Shown: positions 7,667 through 12,150 of the stretch, piece after piece
Position numbering within the stretch: the first letter of the stretch is position 1
Layout of the letters: the number at the start of each line of letters is the position of its first letter
Source of the DNA: DASUVJ01 sp036378995
GTDB taxonomy: Bacteria > Patescibacteriota > Saccharimonadia > Saccharimonadales > Saccharimonadaceae
Direction of reading: 5' to 3'
Length of the DNA: 12,150 nucleotides
NCBI GenBank assembly: GCA_036378995.1
Contig: DASUVJ010000019.1
Span: 1-12,150 of the forward strand
Translations under genes and position numbers: made by a program
The notes under the pieces: generated by a model
The model's input: only the letters and a program-made list of their open reading frames with translations
Told to the model about the DNA's origin: nothing
The model's database searches: none

Positions 7667-7704
7667 TGCCAACTAAATTAGGAAAAGTTTTTTTGAAAAT
7701 AGCA

Positions 7705-7733
7705 TTGACACAAGCGCTTTGGCGTCATAATAT
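7705..7733 (+). promoter_or_regulatory. Strong promoter of the candidate small RNA
   Basis: A perfect -35 TTGACA (7705-7710), a 17-nt spacer and TAATAT (7728-7733). An A/T-rich, UP-element-like stretch (about 7682-7700) precedes it. The start should fall near 7738-7740. It is the best -35 match in the window. Confidence 0.7.
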
Positions 7734-7739
7734 AGGGGT

Positions 7740-7836
7740 AGCTTCTGAATAAAAAAATTGTGCAGGAGCCAAAAATAAACAAGAATCAAAAACTCCACAC
7801 AAAACAACCACTACTCGCAGGTGGTTGTTTTATTTT
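7740..7836 (+). ncRNA. Candidate small RNA of about 97 nt, family not recognised
   Basis: The call rests on a strong promoter directly upstream, an intrinsic terminator at the end and no credible ORF between. There is no ATG, and the only frame (GTG at 7760) lacks an SD. The RNA can fold as stem 1, TTGTGcaGGAG (7758-7768) with CTCCaCACAA (7793-7802), closing a 24-nt A-rich loop. A terminator stem follows: AACAACCAC (7803-7811) with GTGGTTGTT (7821-7829), then TTATTTT. It lacks the SRP RNA GGAAG-type core and the long bubble hairpin of 6S RNA, so it is neither by eye. The A-rich single-stranded loop could serve for base pairing or protein binding; that is inference. The convergent tmRNA lies just downstream. 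Confidence 0.55.
7801..7836 (+). terminator. Intrinsic terminator of the candidate small RNA
   Basis: AAAACAACCAC (7801-7811) pairs perfectly with GTGGTTGTTTT (7821-7831) across a 9-nt loop and is followed by ATTTT. The first two bases may instead pair in stem 1 of the RNA. Confidence 0.75.
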
Positions 7837-7865
7837 GAGCTAAAAGCGCTTCATACAGTCAATCA

Positions 7866-7889
7866 AAAAACGCCCGTACGGGCGTTTTT
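7866..7889. terminator. Palindromic bidirectional terminator, serving tmRNA
   Basis: CGCCC-GTAC-GGGCG flanked by A-runs on the left and T-runs on the right gives a perfectly symmetric stem with a U-tract on both strands. On the - strand it begins 11 nt after the 3' CCA end of tmRNA and ends in TTTTTTGATT. It also backs up termination of the + strand small RNA. Confidence 0.8.
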
Positions 7890-7899
7890 ACATTCAAAT

Positions 7900-8303
7900 T
7901 GGTGGAGCTGCGGGGTACTGCCCCCCGGTCCAAAAGGTAACCTGCTATTCGTCTACAAACATAGTTCGTCTTGTGTTGTTTATGACCCTCCGGGCTGAAG
8001 GACGAACATAAATACCCGGACAGTCACGCGGAAAGATTTCCCGCCTAGAGCGCCGCTGCGCGCGCTAAACGGTGAGTGACATGAAATATAACACCGCGAA
8101 GCCACTATGTCACCTATTGGCCTGCGATGATCGCTAGACTAGGCTGCGATTGGCGCAACAGCAAGGCTAGGAACGCTAAAAGCGCTCTTTACCTTAGCTA
8201 CTGCAGATGCAAGTTTGTTTGCAATTAAAAAGATGCGTGTCGTGCAAATTCGGTTTGCAGAATAGCCTGTTAATGTCCTTCTGTCGAAAGCTGTGTCAGC
8301 CCC
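7900..8303 (-). ncRNA. ssrA: Transfer-messenger RNA (tmRNA), one-piece, 404 nt
   Basis: tmRNA rescues stalled ribosomes: it enters the A site as alanyl-tRNA with SmpB, then its own short frame tags the nascent protein for proteolysis. The 5' end GGGGCUGA (8303-8296) is followed by the conserved UUCGAC. The 3' end CAGCUCCACCA (to 7900) pairs with the 5' end to form the acceptor stem, and CCA is encoded. The resume codon is probably GCA at 8222-8220, preceded by UAAUU, close to the E. coli UAGUC. The tag then reads 27 residues, starting ANKLASAVAK and ending SLAVAPIAA, to TAG (8141-8139). The double-Ala end is a typical ClpXP-type degron. The tag has no acidic residue. The T-arm has normal geometry (5-bp stem, 7-nt loop), but the loop reads GGCAGUA instead of UUCRANY, and the D-loop GG is GC. 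The frame open from 8348 is this tag plus upstream RNA, not a gene. Confidence 0.95.
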
Positions 8304-8318
8304 GTCTTGAATGTATGT

Positions 8319-8327
8319 ATTATACCA
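8319..8327 (-). promoter_or_regulatory. Promoter of tmRNA
   Basis: TGgTATAAT (8327-8319, - strand) is a perfect extended -10, with predicted +1 near 8312, about 9 nt before the mature 5' end (removed by RNase P). No good -35 is seen. It lies inside the 67-bp gap to the divergent comM, so the two promoters must overlap. Confidence 0.7.
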
Positions 8328-8370
8328 TATTTGCCGCCAGAAAGTCATTATGCTTAACTATACGTATATG

Positions 8371-9885
8371 ATGCTTGTCTCAAGGGTTATGTCTGCCGCT
8401 CCTATTGGTTTCGAAGGCCATCTTATCGAGATCGAAAGCGACATAACAAAAGGACTCCCCTCTTTCCAGCTCGTAGGTCTAGGAAACAAGGCAGTAGACG
8501 AGGCGCGCGAACGCGTCAAAAGCGCTATTTATCATTCCCATCTAGAATACCCCGCCCGAAGAATAACCGTAAATCTTGCACCAGCAGAGCTGCCGAAGGA
8601 TGGCTCTCACTATGACTTACCCATCGCTCTCTCGATTTTAACTAGCAGCGGTCAGCTTCGACAAGAGGAGGTATCGGATGCGCTTTTCGCTGGTGAACTG
8701 GCCTTAGACGGGACGTTGCGACCCGTACGTGGCGCAGTAACACTTGCCGAGACCGCTAAAAAAGCAGGATTTTCAAAAGTATACCTTCCCGAGGCAAATA
8801 CCCACCAAGCAAGTCTCGTAGAAGGCATTCAGATTATCGGCATCGACTCCTTGAAGTCGCTTTTTCTTCACCTAAAGCACGAAAAGCATATAAATCCTTA
8901 TGCGCGGCGAAAAGACCTTCAGACTGAGTTTACTGTCGATCCGCACCCACTCCTTGATGACATTCATGGACAAGGTCATGCGAAGCGAGCGCTCGTTATT
9001 GCTGCCGCAGGTCACCATAATATTCTCCTCACGGGATCACCAGGAGCAGGAAAAACAATGCTCGCTCGAACACTCACCTCCCTACTGCCACCCCTGTCAC
9101 CTGAGGAGCAGATCGCGGTAACAAAACTTCATAGCCTTGCAGGCGAATCATCCGACATCATTACTCGTCGTCCGTTCCGCAGCCCTCACCACACGACAAG
9201 TCGCACAGCGCTTATTGGCGGAGGAACTCGTCCTAAGCCTGGCGACATCAGCCTTGCACACTTAGGTGTCCTCTTCCTCGACGAGATTCCTGAGTATCCC
9301 CGTTCAGTACTTGAAGCCCTCAGACAGCCACTCGAAGATAAACGAGTGACCATTAGTCGAGCGAACGGCCATGCATGTTATCCGGCGGACTTTATGATGG
9401 TCGCTACAATGAATCCCTGCCCCTGCGGCTTTTACGGTGATCAGAAACGGGAATGTTCTTGTTCATCCACACAAATTCTCGCCTATCAAAAGAAGTTATC
9501 TGGTCCCTTTATGGATAGAATCGACCTCGTTGTCAATGTTAGTCGCGTCGAGAACGACGTCCTTCTTCAAGCAGTATCGTCGACTAAAAAACAACACGAA
9601 GAAGCAAAAAACATAATCAATTTGGCCACTATTAAACAATCGAACAGATATAAAAGTAGCGTAAAAAACAACGGAAATATCTCCAGTAGCGAGCTCAAAT
9701 CCCATATAGCACTCTCACCCGCCGTACGCCAACTTCTCGCTCTCGCGGCAGACAAAATGAATCTCAGCGCGCGGAGCTACTTCAAGGTCATCAAAGTCGC
9801 CCGCACTATCGCAGACATTGACGACGCTCCGGATATTCTCCCTGCGCATGTCAGCGAAGCACTCCAATACCGACAAAACTCTTGA
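8371..9885 (+). CDS. comM: ComM / YifB-type AAA+ ATPase (Mg-chelatase-like)
   Basis: 504 residues. ComM is a hexameric AAA+ helicase that drives branch migration when transforming DNA is integrated. The N-terminal ChlI-like domain starts SAAPIGFEGHLIEIESD and has the family motif GLPSFQLVGL. Walker A is GSPGAGKT (nt 9034-9057). The family signature FRSPHHTTS is followed by Walker B LFLDEIPEY, then MVATMNPCPCGFYGD, and a C-terminal Mg-chelatase domain ending in a helix with ARSYFKVIKVARTIAD. Length matches the roughly 505 residues usual for the family. The start is uncertain: in-frame ATGs lie at 8350, 8368 and 8371, none with a good SD. I prefer 8368/8371 because the MLVSRVMSAAP context resembles ComM N-termini. 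The gene suggests natural competence, which is plausible for this group. It is divergent from tmRNA and directly upstream of infC. Confidence 0.92.
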   Translation: MLVSRVMSAAPIGFEGHLIEIESDITKGLPSFQLVGLGNKAVDEARERVKSAIYHSHLEYPARRITVNLAPAELPKDGSHYDLPIALSILTSSGQLRQEEVSDALFAGELALDGTLRPVRGAVTLAETAKKAGFSKVYLPEANTHQASLVEGIQIIGIDSLKSLFLHLKHEKHINPYARRKDLQTEFTVDPHPLLDDIHGQGHAKRALVIAAAGHHNILLTGSPGAGKTMLARTLTSLLPPLSPEEQIAVTKLHSLAGESSDIITRRPFRSPHHTTSRTALIGGGTRPKPGDISLAHLGVLFLDEIPEYPRSVLEALRQPLEDKRVTISRANGHACYPADFMMVATMNPCPCGFYGDQKRECSCSSTQILAYQKKLSGPFMDRIDLVVNVSRVENDVLLQAVSSTKKQHEEAKNIINLATIKQSNRYKSSVKNNGNISSSELKSHIALSPAVRQLLALAADKMNLSARSYFKVIKVARTIADIDDAPDILPAHVSEALQYRQNS

Positions 9886-9910
9886 ACCCCCGTTAGTAAT
9901 CTGGTAGAAT
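9882..9910 (+). promoter_or_regulatory. Promoter of infC-rpmI-rplT
   Basis: TTGAAC (9882-9887), which overlaps the comM stop codon TGA, a 17-nt spacer and TAGAAT (9905-9910) with an extended TG (9902-9903). The predicted start is near 9917, leaving a leader of about 43 nt, too short for the long structured leaders known at this operon in some bacteria. Confidence 0.75.
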
Positions 9911-9947
9911 AGTCAACGAGTAACGCTTAAAAATATTGCAACTCGAA

Positions 9948-9953
9948 AAGGAG
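9948..9953 (+). promoter_or_regulatory. Ribosome binding site that sets the AUC start of infC
   Basis: AAGGAG lies 6 nt before ATC at 9960-9962, the same spacing as the sites of rpmI (10454-10459) and rplT (10651-10655). The only other start-like codon in frame upstream, TTG at 9936, has no SD and lies before this site. Confidence 0.8.
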
Positions 9954-9959
9954 ACAGCG

Positions 9960-10466
9960 ATCAATCGATCAATTCGCACCAATGAGGCCATCCGCGCTAA
10001 TGAACTTCGTGTCATAGGCCCCGACGGCGAACAGCTCGGCATCATGAGCCGCGCAGACGCCCTAAAGGCCGCCGAAGAAGCCGGAGTAGACCTCGTTGAG
10101 ATCTCACCAAACGCAGCACCGCCTGTCGTCAAAATCGTGGACTGGGGTAAATACCAGTACCAGAAGATGAAGGAACAGCAAAAGAACCGCAAGAGCAGCA
10201 AGGCCAACGAGCTGAAGCAAATGCGATTCGGACTGAAAATCGGTGCCGGTGACCTCGACATCAAACTTCGGAAAATCCGAGGTTTCCTCGCCGCCGGACA
10301 CAAGGTGAGAATCCAGATCTTCTACCGTGGACGCGAGATGGCCCACAAAGAACTGGGATACGAGATGATCGATCGAATCGTCGCACTTCTAGAAGATGAC
10401 GCGATACTTGAGCAGAAGCCTCAGATGGCTGGACGCAATCTGAGCATAGTAGTAAGGAGTAAATAA
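9960..10466 (+). CDS. infC: Translation initiation factor IF-3, likely AUC start
   Basis: 168 residues from 9960, usual for the family. IF-3 binds the 30S subunit, blocks premature joining of 50S and checks the start codon-anticodon pairing. The N-domain begins NRSIRTNEAIRANELRVIG and contains GEQLGIM and the VDLVEISPNAAPPVVKIVDWGKYQY block. A Lys-rich linker follows, then the C-domain with KQMRFGLKIGAGDLDIKL, GHKVRIQIFYRGREMAH and a beta-strand end. No ATG, GTG or TTG fits the ribosome site. ATC at 9960 does, in frame and at the right spacing, and E. coli infC likewise uses a rare AUU start. Since IF-3 discriminates against such codons, the rare start predicts negative autoregulation. Its stop codon overlaps the rpmI ATG by one base (TAATG). 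Confidence 0.95.
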   Translation: MNRSIRTNEAIRANELRVIGPDGEQLGIMSRADALKAAEEAGVDLVEISPNAAPPVVKIVDWGKYQYQKMKEQQKNRKSSKANELKQMRFGLKIGAGDLDIKLRKIRGFLAAGHKVRIQIFYRGREMAHKELGYEMIDRIVALLEDDAILEQKPQMAGRNLSIVVRSK

Positions 10467-10660
10467 TGCCAAAGCTAAAGACCCACAAAGGTACAGCGAA
10501 GCGAATCAAGCTTACCAGCACCGGTAAACTGACCCGCCGCCGCGCATTCGGCAACCACTTGCTTTCCAAAAAGAGCAAGAGCCGCAAGCGCGCAATCAAC
10601 ACCACCGCAACCGTCACCGGTTCGATGGCTAAAAACGTTAAACGAGCCCTAGGAGTATAA
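10466..10660 (+). CDS. rpmI: 50S ribosomal protein L35
   Basis: 64 residues, highly basic. It begins PKLKTHKGTAKRIKLTSTGK and carries RRRAFGNHLLSKKSKSRKR, the classic L35 pattern, and is of normal length. L35 binds 23S rRNA in the large subunit. An AAGGAG site lies 6 nt upstream, and the ATG overlaps the infC stop by one base, so translation is probably coupled. It is the middle gene of the conserved infC-rpmI-rplT operon. Confidence 0.97.
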   Translation: MPKLKTHKGTAKRIKLTSTGKLTRRRAFGNHLLSKKSKSRKRAINTTATVTGSMAKNVKRALGV

Positions 10661-10661
10661 T

Positions 10662-11006
10662 ATGCGAGTAAAACGAGGTGTTACCGCACGTGCTAAGCAC
10701 AAAAAGATATTGAAGCTTGCCAAAGGCATGCAGCACAACCGAACGCGTTCATACCGCCTTGCAAAGCAAGCTGTTATCCGCGCTCTTCAGTACGCATACC
10801 GTGACCGCCGCAACAAAAAACGCGACCTCCGCAGCCTGTGGATTACCCGTATTAACGCTGCCGCCCGCGAAAACGGCACTACCTACGGAAAGCTCGTCGC
10901 CGGCCTAAAAGCTGCTAACGTCGAACTCGACCGTAAAGTTCTTGCAGAACTCGCAGTTAACGAGCCTAAGGCGTTCGCCGAAATCGTAAAGAGCGCAAAA
11001 GCCTAA
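10662..11006 (+). CDS. rplT: 50S ribosomal protein L20
   Basis: 114 residues, the usual length. It begins MRVKRGVTARAKHKKILKLA and contains the conserved GMQHNRTRSYRLAKQAV and YRDRRNKKRDLRSLWI, then a helical RNA-binding end (RINAAARENGTTYGKLVAGL). L20 binds 23S rRNA early in large-subunit assembly and in several bacteria represses this operon. No long leader is visible here for such control. AGGAG lies 6 nt before the ATG, which is 1 nt after the rpmI stop. It is the last gene before the terminator. Confidence 0.97.
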   Translation: MRVKRGVTARAKHKKILKLAKGMQHNRTRSYRLAKQAVIRALQYAYRDRRNKKRDLRSLWITRINAAARENGTTYGKLVAGLKAANVELDRKVLAELAVNEPKAFAEIVKSAKA

Positions 11007-11025
11007 TCTCTTCTGCTCCTTACAT

Positions 11026-11056
11026 AAAAATACCCTTCATAATGAAGGGTATTTTT
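11026..11056. terminator. Bidirectional terminator between rplT and RNase P RNA
   Basis: AAAAATACCCTTCAT (11026-11040) is perfectly complementary to 11042-11056, giving a long stem with U-runs on both strands. It ends the infC operon on + and RNase P RNA on -. Confidence 0.85.
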
Positions 11057-11059
11057 AGT

Positions 11060-11409
11060 GGACAGTCCGCCGGTAAGCCGGGTTCTGTCGTGGACGATCA
11101 TCTATCTAGCCTTCTGGTTGCCCGGAAGGTCAAGCGGGTAACGACCTACGGACGGACCATCCTTATATGTAGATCTCCTTGCAGCTGACAGGGTTTACCT
11201 CCTCCGCACGTCGCCGTGCGTCGCTGTGGGCTCTTACCCCACTCCTTTCACCCTTACCCCAAGTTGCCTCGGGGCGGTTTCGTTTCTGTGGCACTTTCCC
11301 TAGGGTTTCCCCCGGTCGTCGTTAACGACTGTCATGTCCTGTGCTGCCCGGACTTTCCTCTTGTATCCGCGTAAAACGTACACAAGCGATCGTCTAACGA
11401 ACTGCCTGG
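11060..11409 (-). ncRNA. rnpB: RNase P RNA, bacterial type A
   Basis: About 350 nt. This is the catalytic RNA that trims 5' leaders of tRNA precursors and tmRNA. The 5' part carries GAGGAAAGUCCGGGC, the universally conserved P4 5' strand region. The middle has a GUGAAAG...GGGUAAGAGCCCAC block (P10-P11), and the 3' part has ACAGAACCCGGCUUA, which closes P4. The ends (CAGGCAGUUCG and CGGACUGUCC) pair as P1. Both ends are estimated to within a few bases. A TATAAT box lies just upstream and the shared terminator just downstream. Confidence 0.95.
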
Positions 11410-11414
11410 TTTTT

Positions 11415-11420
11415 ATTATA
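11415..11420 (-). promoter_or_regulatory. -10 box of RNase P RNA
   Basis: TATAAT (11420-11415, - strand) lies about 6 nt before the predicted RNA 5' end. No convincing -35 is seen at 16-18 nt upstream; that position falls in the end of the Nudix-RNase HI coding region. Confidence 0.6.
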
Positions 11421-11422
11421 CC

Positions 11423-12150
11423 CTATTTACCACCCCTGGCATTAAGAATTTTGTTAACCATTCCATCTGCAAGTTGGTTGAATTCGCGTTTTACATGCGT
11501 GAAGGTCACCTTGTCAAATCGAGTCACCAACTCACGGATGCGCTCGTTGATCGGCCAGAGTTCCCTGTTCTTAATCTGATAGACACCGTTCATCTGATTG
11601 ACGACCAGAAGACTGTCAATTCTGAAGTCAACAGTCTTCGCACCCATGGACAATGCCTTCTCCAAACCAAGCAGTACCCCGTGGTATTCTGCTTGGTTGT
11701 TGGTAGTGATTCCTAGATACATCCCCCCTTCATGAATGACGTGTTCGCGGTCATTCATTATGACAAATCCTGATGCCGAAGGCCCTGGATTACCGCGGGA
11801 TCCACCGTCTGAATAGATAATAAGATGGGAATTATTCGATGTCTCCATTACATCGTTTTCTATGAGTTCCTTTTCTTTAACAGAGGTAATTACCTGTTGT
11901 GATATACCCAACAGTAACTTTGCGGACTCTGTTAGCTCATCCTGCTGGAGATTCGCGACTTTTTTCCAAATGTAATGATCATAATTTTGGCTAAGCGTTA
12001 CCCGGCCTCCCGGACGAAGGCTTACGAGATATAGAATGAATACATACTGAATATCACGGTCATCGTGATCAACATATGTCAAAACATCGAAGAGCTGAGC
12101 GGTTTGGACCGTAAGATCCGTCTCCTCCTTCAAATTACGTGCAAGCGCAT
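11423..12150 (-). CDS. rnhA: Nudix hydrolase-ribonuclease HI fusion (5' end outside window)
   Basis: The frame is open to the window edge; 241 residues are visible, counted from the codon at 12148. The first residues, ALARNLKEETDL, match the second half of a Nudix box (REUxEExGU; the Glu after Arg is Asn here, but both metal-binding Glu of EE are present). The rest of a Nudix fold follows to about 80. After a linker comes a complete RNase HI domain (about 105-235) with catalytic D114 (YSDGGSRGNPG), E154 (NNQAEYHG), D178 (FRIDSLLVVNQ) and D228 (LADGMVN). RNase HI degrades RNA in RNA-DNA hybrids. No stop or ribosome site separates the two parts: the ATG at 11848-11846 has no SD, so one fused chain is likely. 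Nudix enzymes hydrolyse nucleoside diphosphate derivatives; the substrate here is unknown. Confidence 0.85.
   Translation of the reverse strand, partial: ALARNLKEETDLTVQTAQLFDVLTYVDHDDRDIQYVFILYLVSLRPGGRVTLSQNYDHYIWKKVANLQQDELTESAKLLLGISQQVITSVKEKELIENDVMETSNNSHLIIYSDGGSRGNPGPSASGFVIMNDREHVIHEGGMYLGITTNNQAEYHGVLLGLEKALSMGAKTVDFRIDSLLVVNQMNGVYQIKNRELWPINERIRELVTRFDKVTFTHVKREFNQLADGMVNKILNARGGK

Larger units (their letters stand above)
6599..7704. other. Long non-coding region with hairpins, repeats and an AT-rich stretch
   Basis: About 1.1 kb with no protein gene I can support; open frames are short, lack ribosome sites or have non-coding composition. The left part (6600-6960) is of average GC and holds small hairpins: TGTTC/GAACA (6631-6643), GTTC/GAAC around 6686-6697, GCTCCAGG/CCTGGGGC with loop ATAAA (6714-6734), and a two-part stem ACTGC...TGATC/GATCA...GCAGT (about 6875-6925). 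A T-rich tract follows at 6975-7003. The stretch 7010-7150 is very AT-rich. The part from 7150 to 7510 carries repeated CGACAT...TAAG motifs. A perfect DnaA box lies near the right end. It could hold an unrecognised structured RNA, regulatory sites or decayed sequence. Confidence 0.6.

Noticed and set aside
6960..7700. Chromosomal replication origin
   Set aside because: Only one exact DnaA box, no dnaA/dnaN nearby, and no strand-skew switch obvious by eye; kept only as a finding to check.
7760..7843. 27-codon GTG frame across the candidate small RNA
   Set aside because: No SD, and it reads through the terminator hairpin; the promoter-terminator layout fits an RNA better.
8139..8348. 69-codon frame on the - strand
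   Set aside because: It is the tmRNA tag frame read back through the 5' part of tmRNA and its promoter, not a protein gene.
9936..9959. TTG start for infC
   Set aside because: It has no SD of its own, lies upstream of the strong AAGGAG site, and adds residues that would translate the ribosome site.
10261..10617. 118-codon - strand frame
   Set aside because: Antisense shadow of infC and rpmI, both of which are unambiguous.
1..12150. tRNA genes, CRISPR array or insertion sequence
   Set aside because: I saw no canonical tRNA T-arm with acceptor stem outside tmRNA, no regularly spaced repeats, and no transposase or terminal inverted repeats.

Overview
The window looks like a chromosomal segment of a Candidatus Saccharibacteria (TM7) or closely related Patescibacteria genome. 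The main support is the surface protein at 685-2244, whose N-terminal export module and LPKTG tail resemble proteins I associate with that group. Other support is a VirD4/TraG-like ATPase with a small acidic partner, the standard code (TGA is used as a stop), moderate GC and compact genes. This is recognition from memory of families, not a database result.

Layout. 1-531 (-) is the N-terminal ATPase part of gyrB, cut by the window edge. Its promoter lies back-to-back with that of a two-gene + strand unit: a sortase-type LPKTG surface protein (685-2244) and a coiled-coil protein with two membrane segments (2256-2828). That unit ends at a hairpin shared with a convergent - strand pair: a 141-residue Pro-rich protein (5731-6156) followed by a membrane-anchored VirD4/TraG-like ATPase (2869-5712). 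A small four-helix membrane protein (6197-6583, -) comes next. Both - strand promoters there are extended -10 boxes 6-7 nt from the ATG, which predicts leaderless mRNAs.

6584-7704 is about 1.1 kb with no supportable protein gene. It holds several hairpins, a repeated CGACAT...TAAG motif, an AT-rich stretch and one perfect DnaA box. A strong + strand promoter (TTGACA-N17-TAATAT) and an intrinsic terminator then bracket a candidate, unrecognised small RNA of about 97 nt (7740-7836).

The right half is translation and RNA-processing housekeeping: tmRNA (7900-8303, -), comM (8371-9885, +), the operon infC-rpmI-rplT (9960-11006, +), RNase P RNA (11060-11409, -) and a 5'-truncated Nudix-RNase HI fusion (11423-12150, -). 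infC most likely starts at an AUC codon. The tmRNA T-loop and D-loop depart from the canonical tRNA-elbow sequences.

The items most worth a second look are the candidate small RNA, the altered tmRNA elbow, the AUC start of infC, the Nudix-RNase HI fusion, and the unexplained 1.1 kb region.
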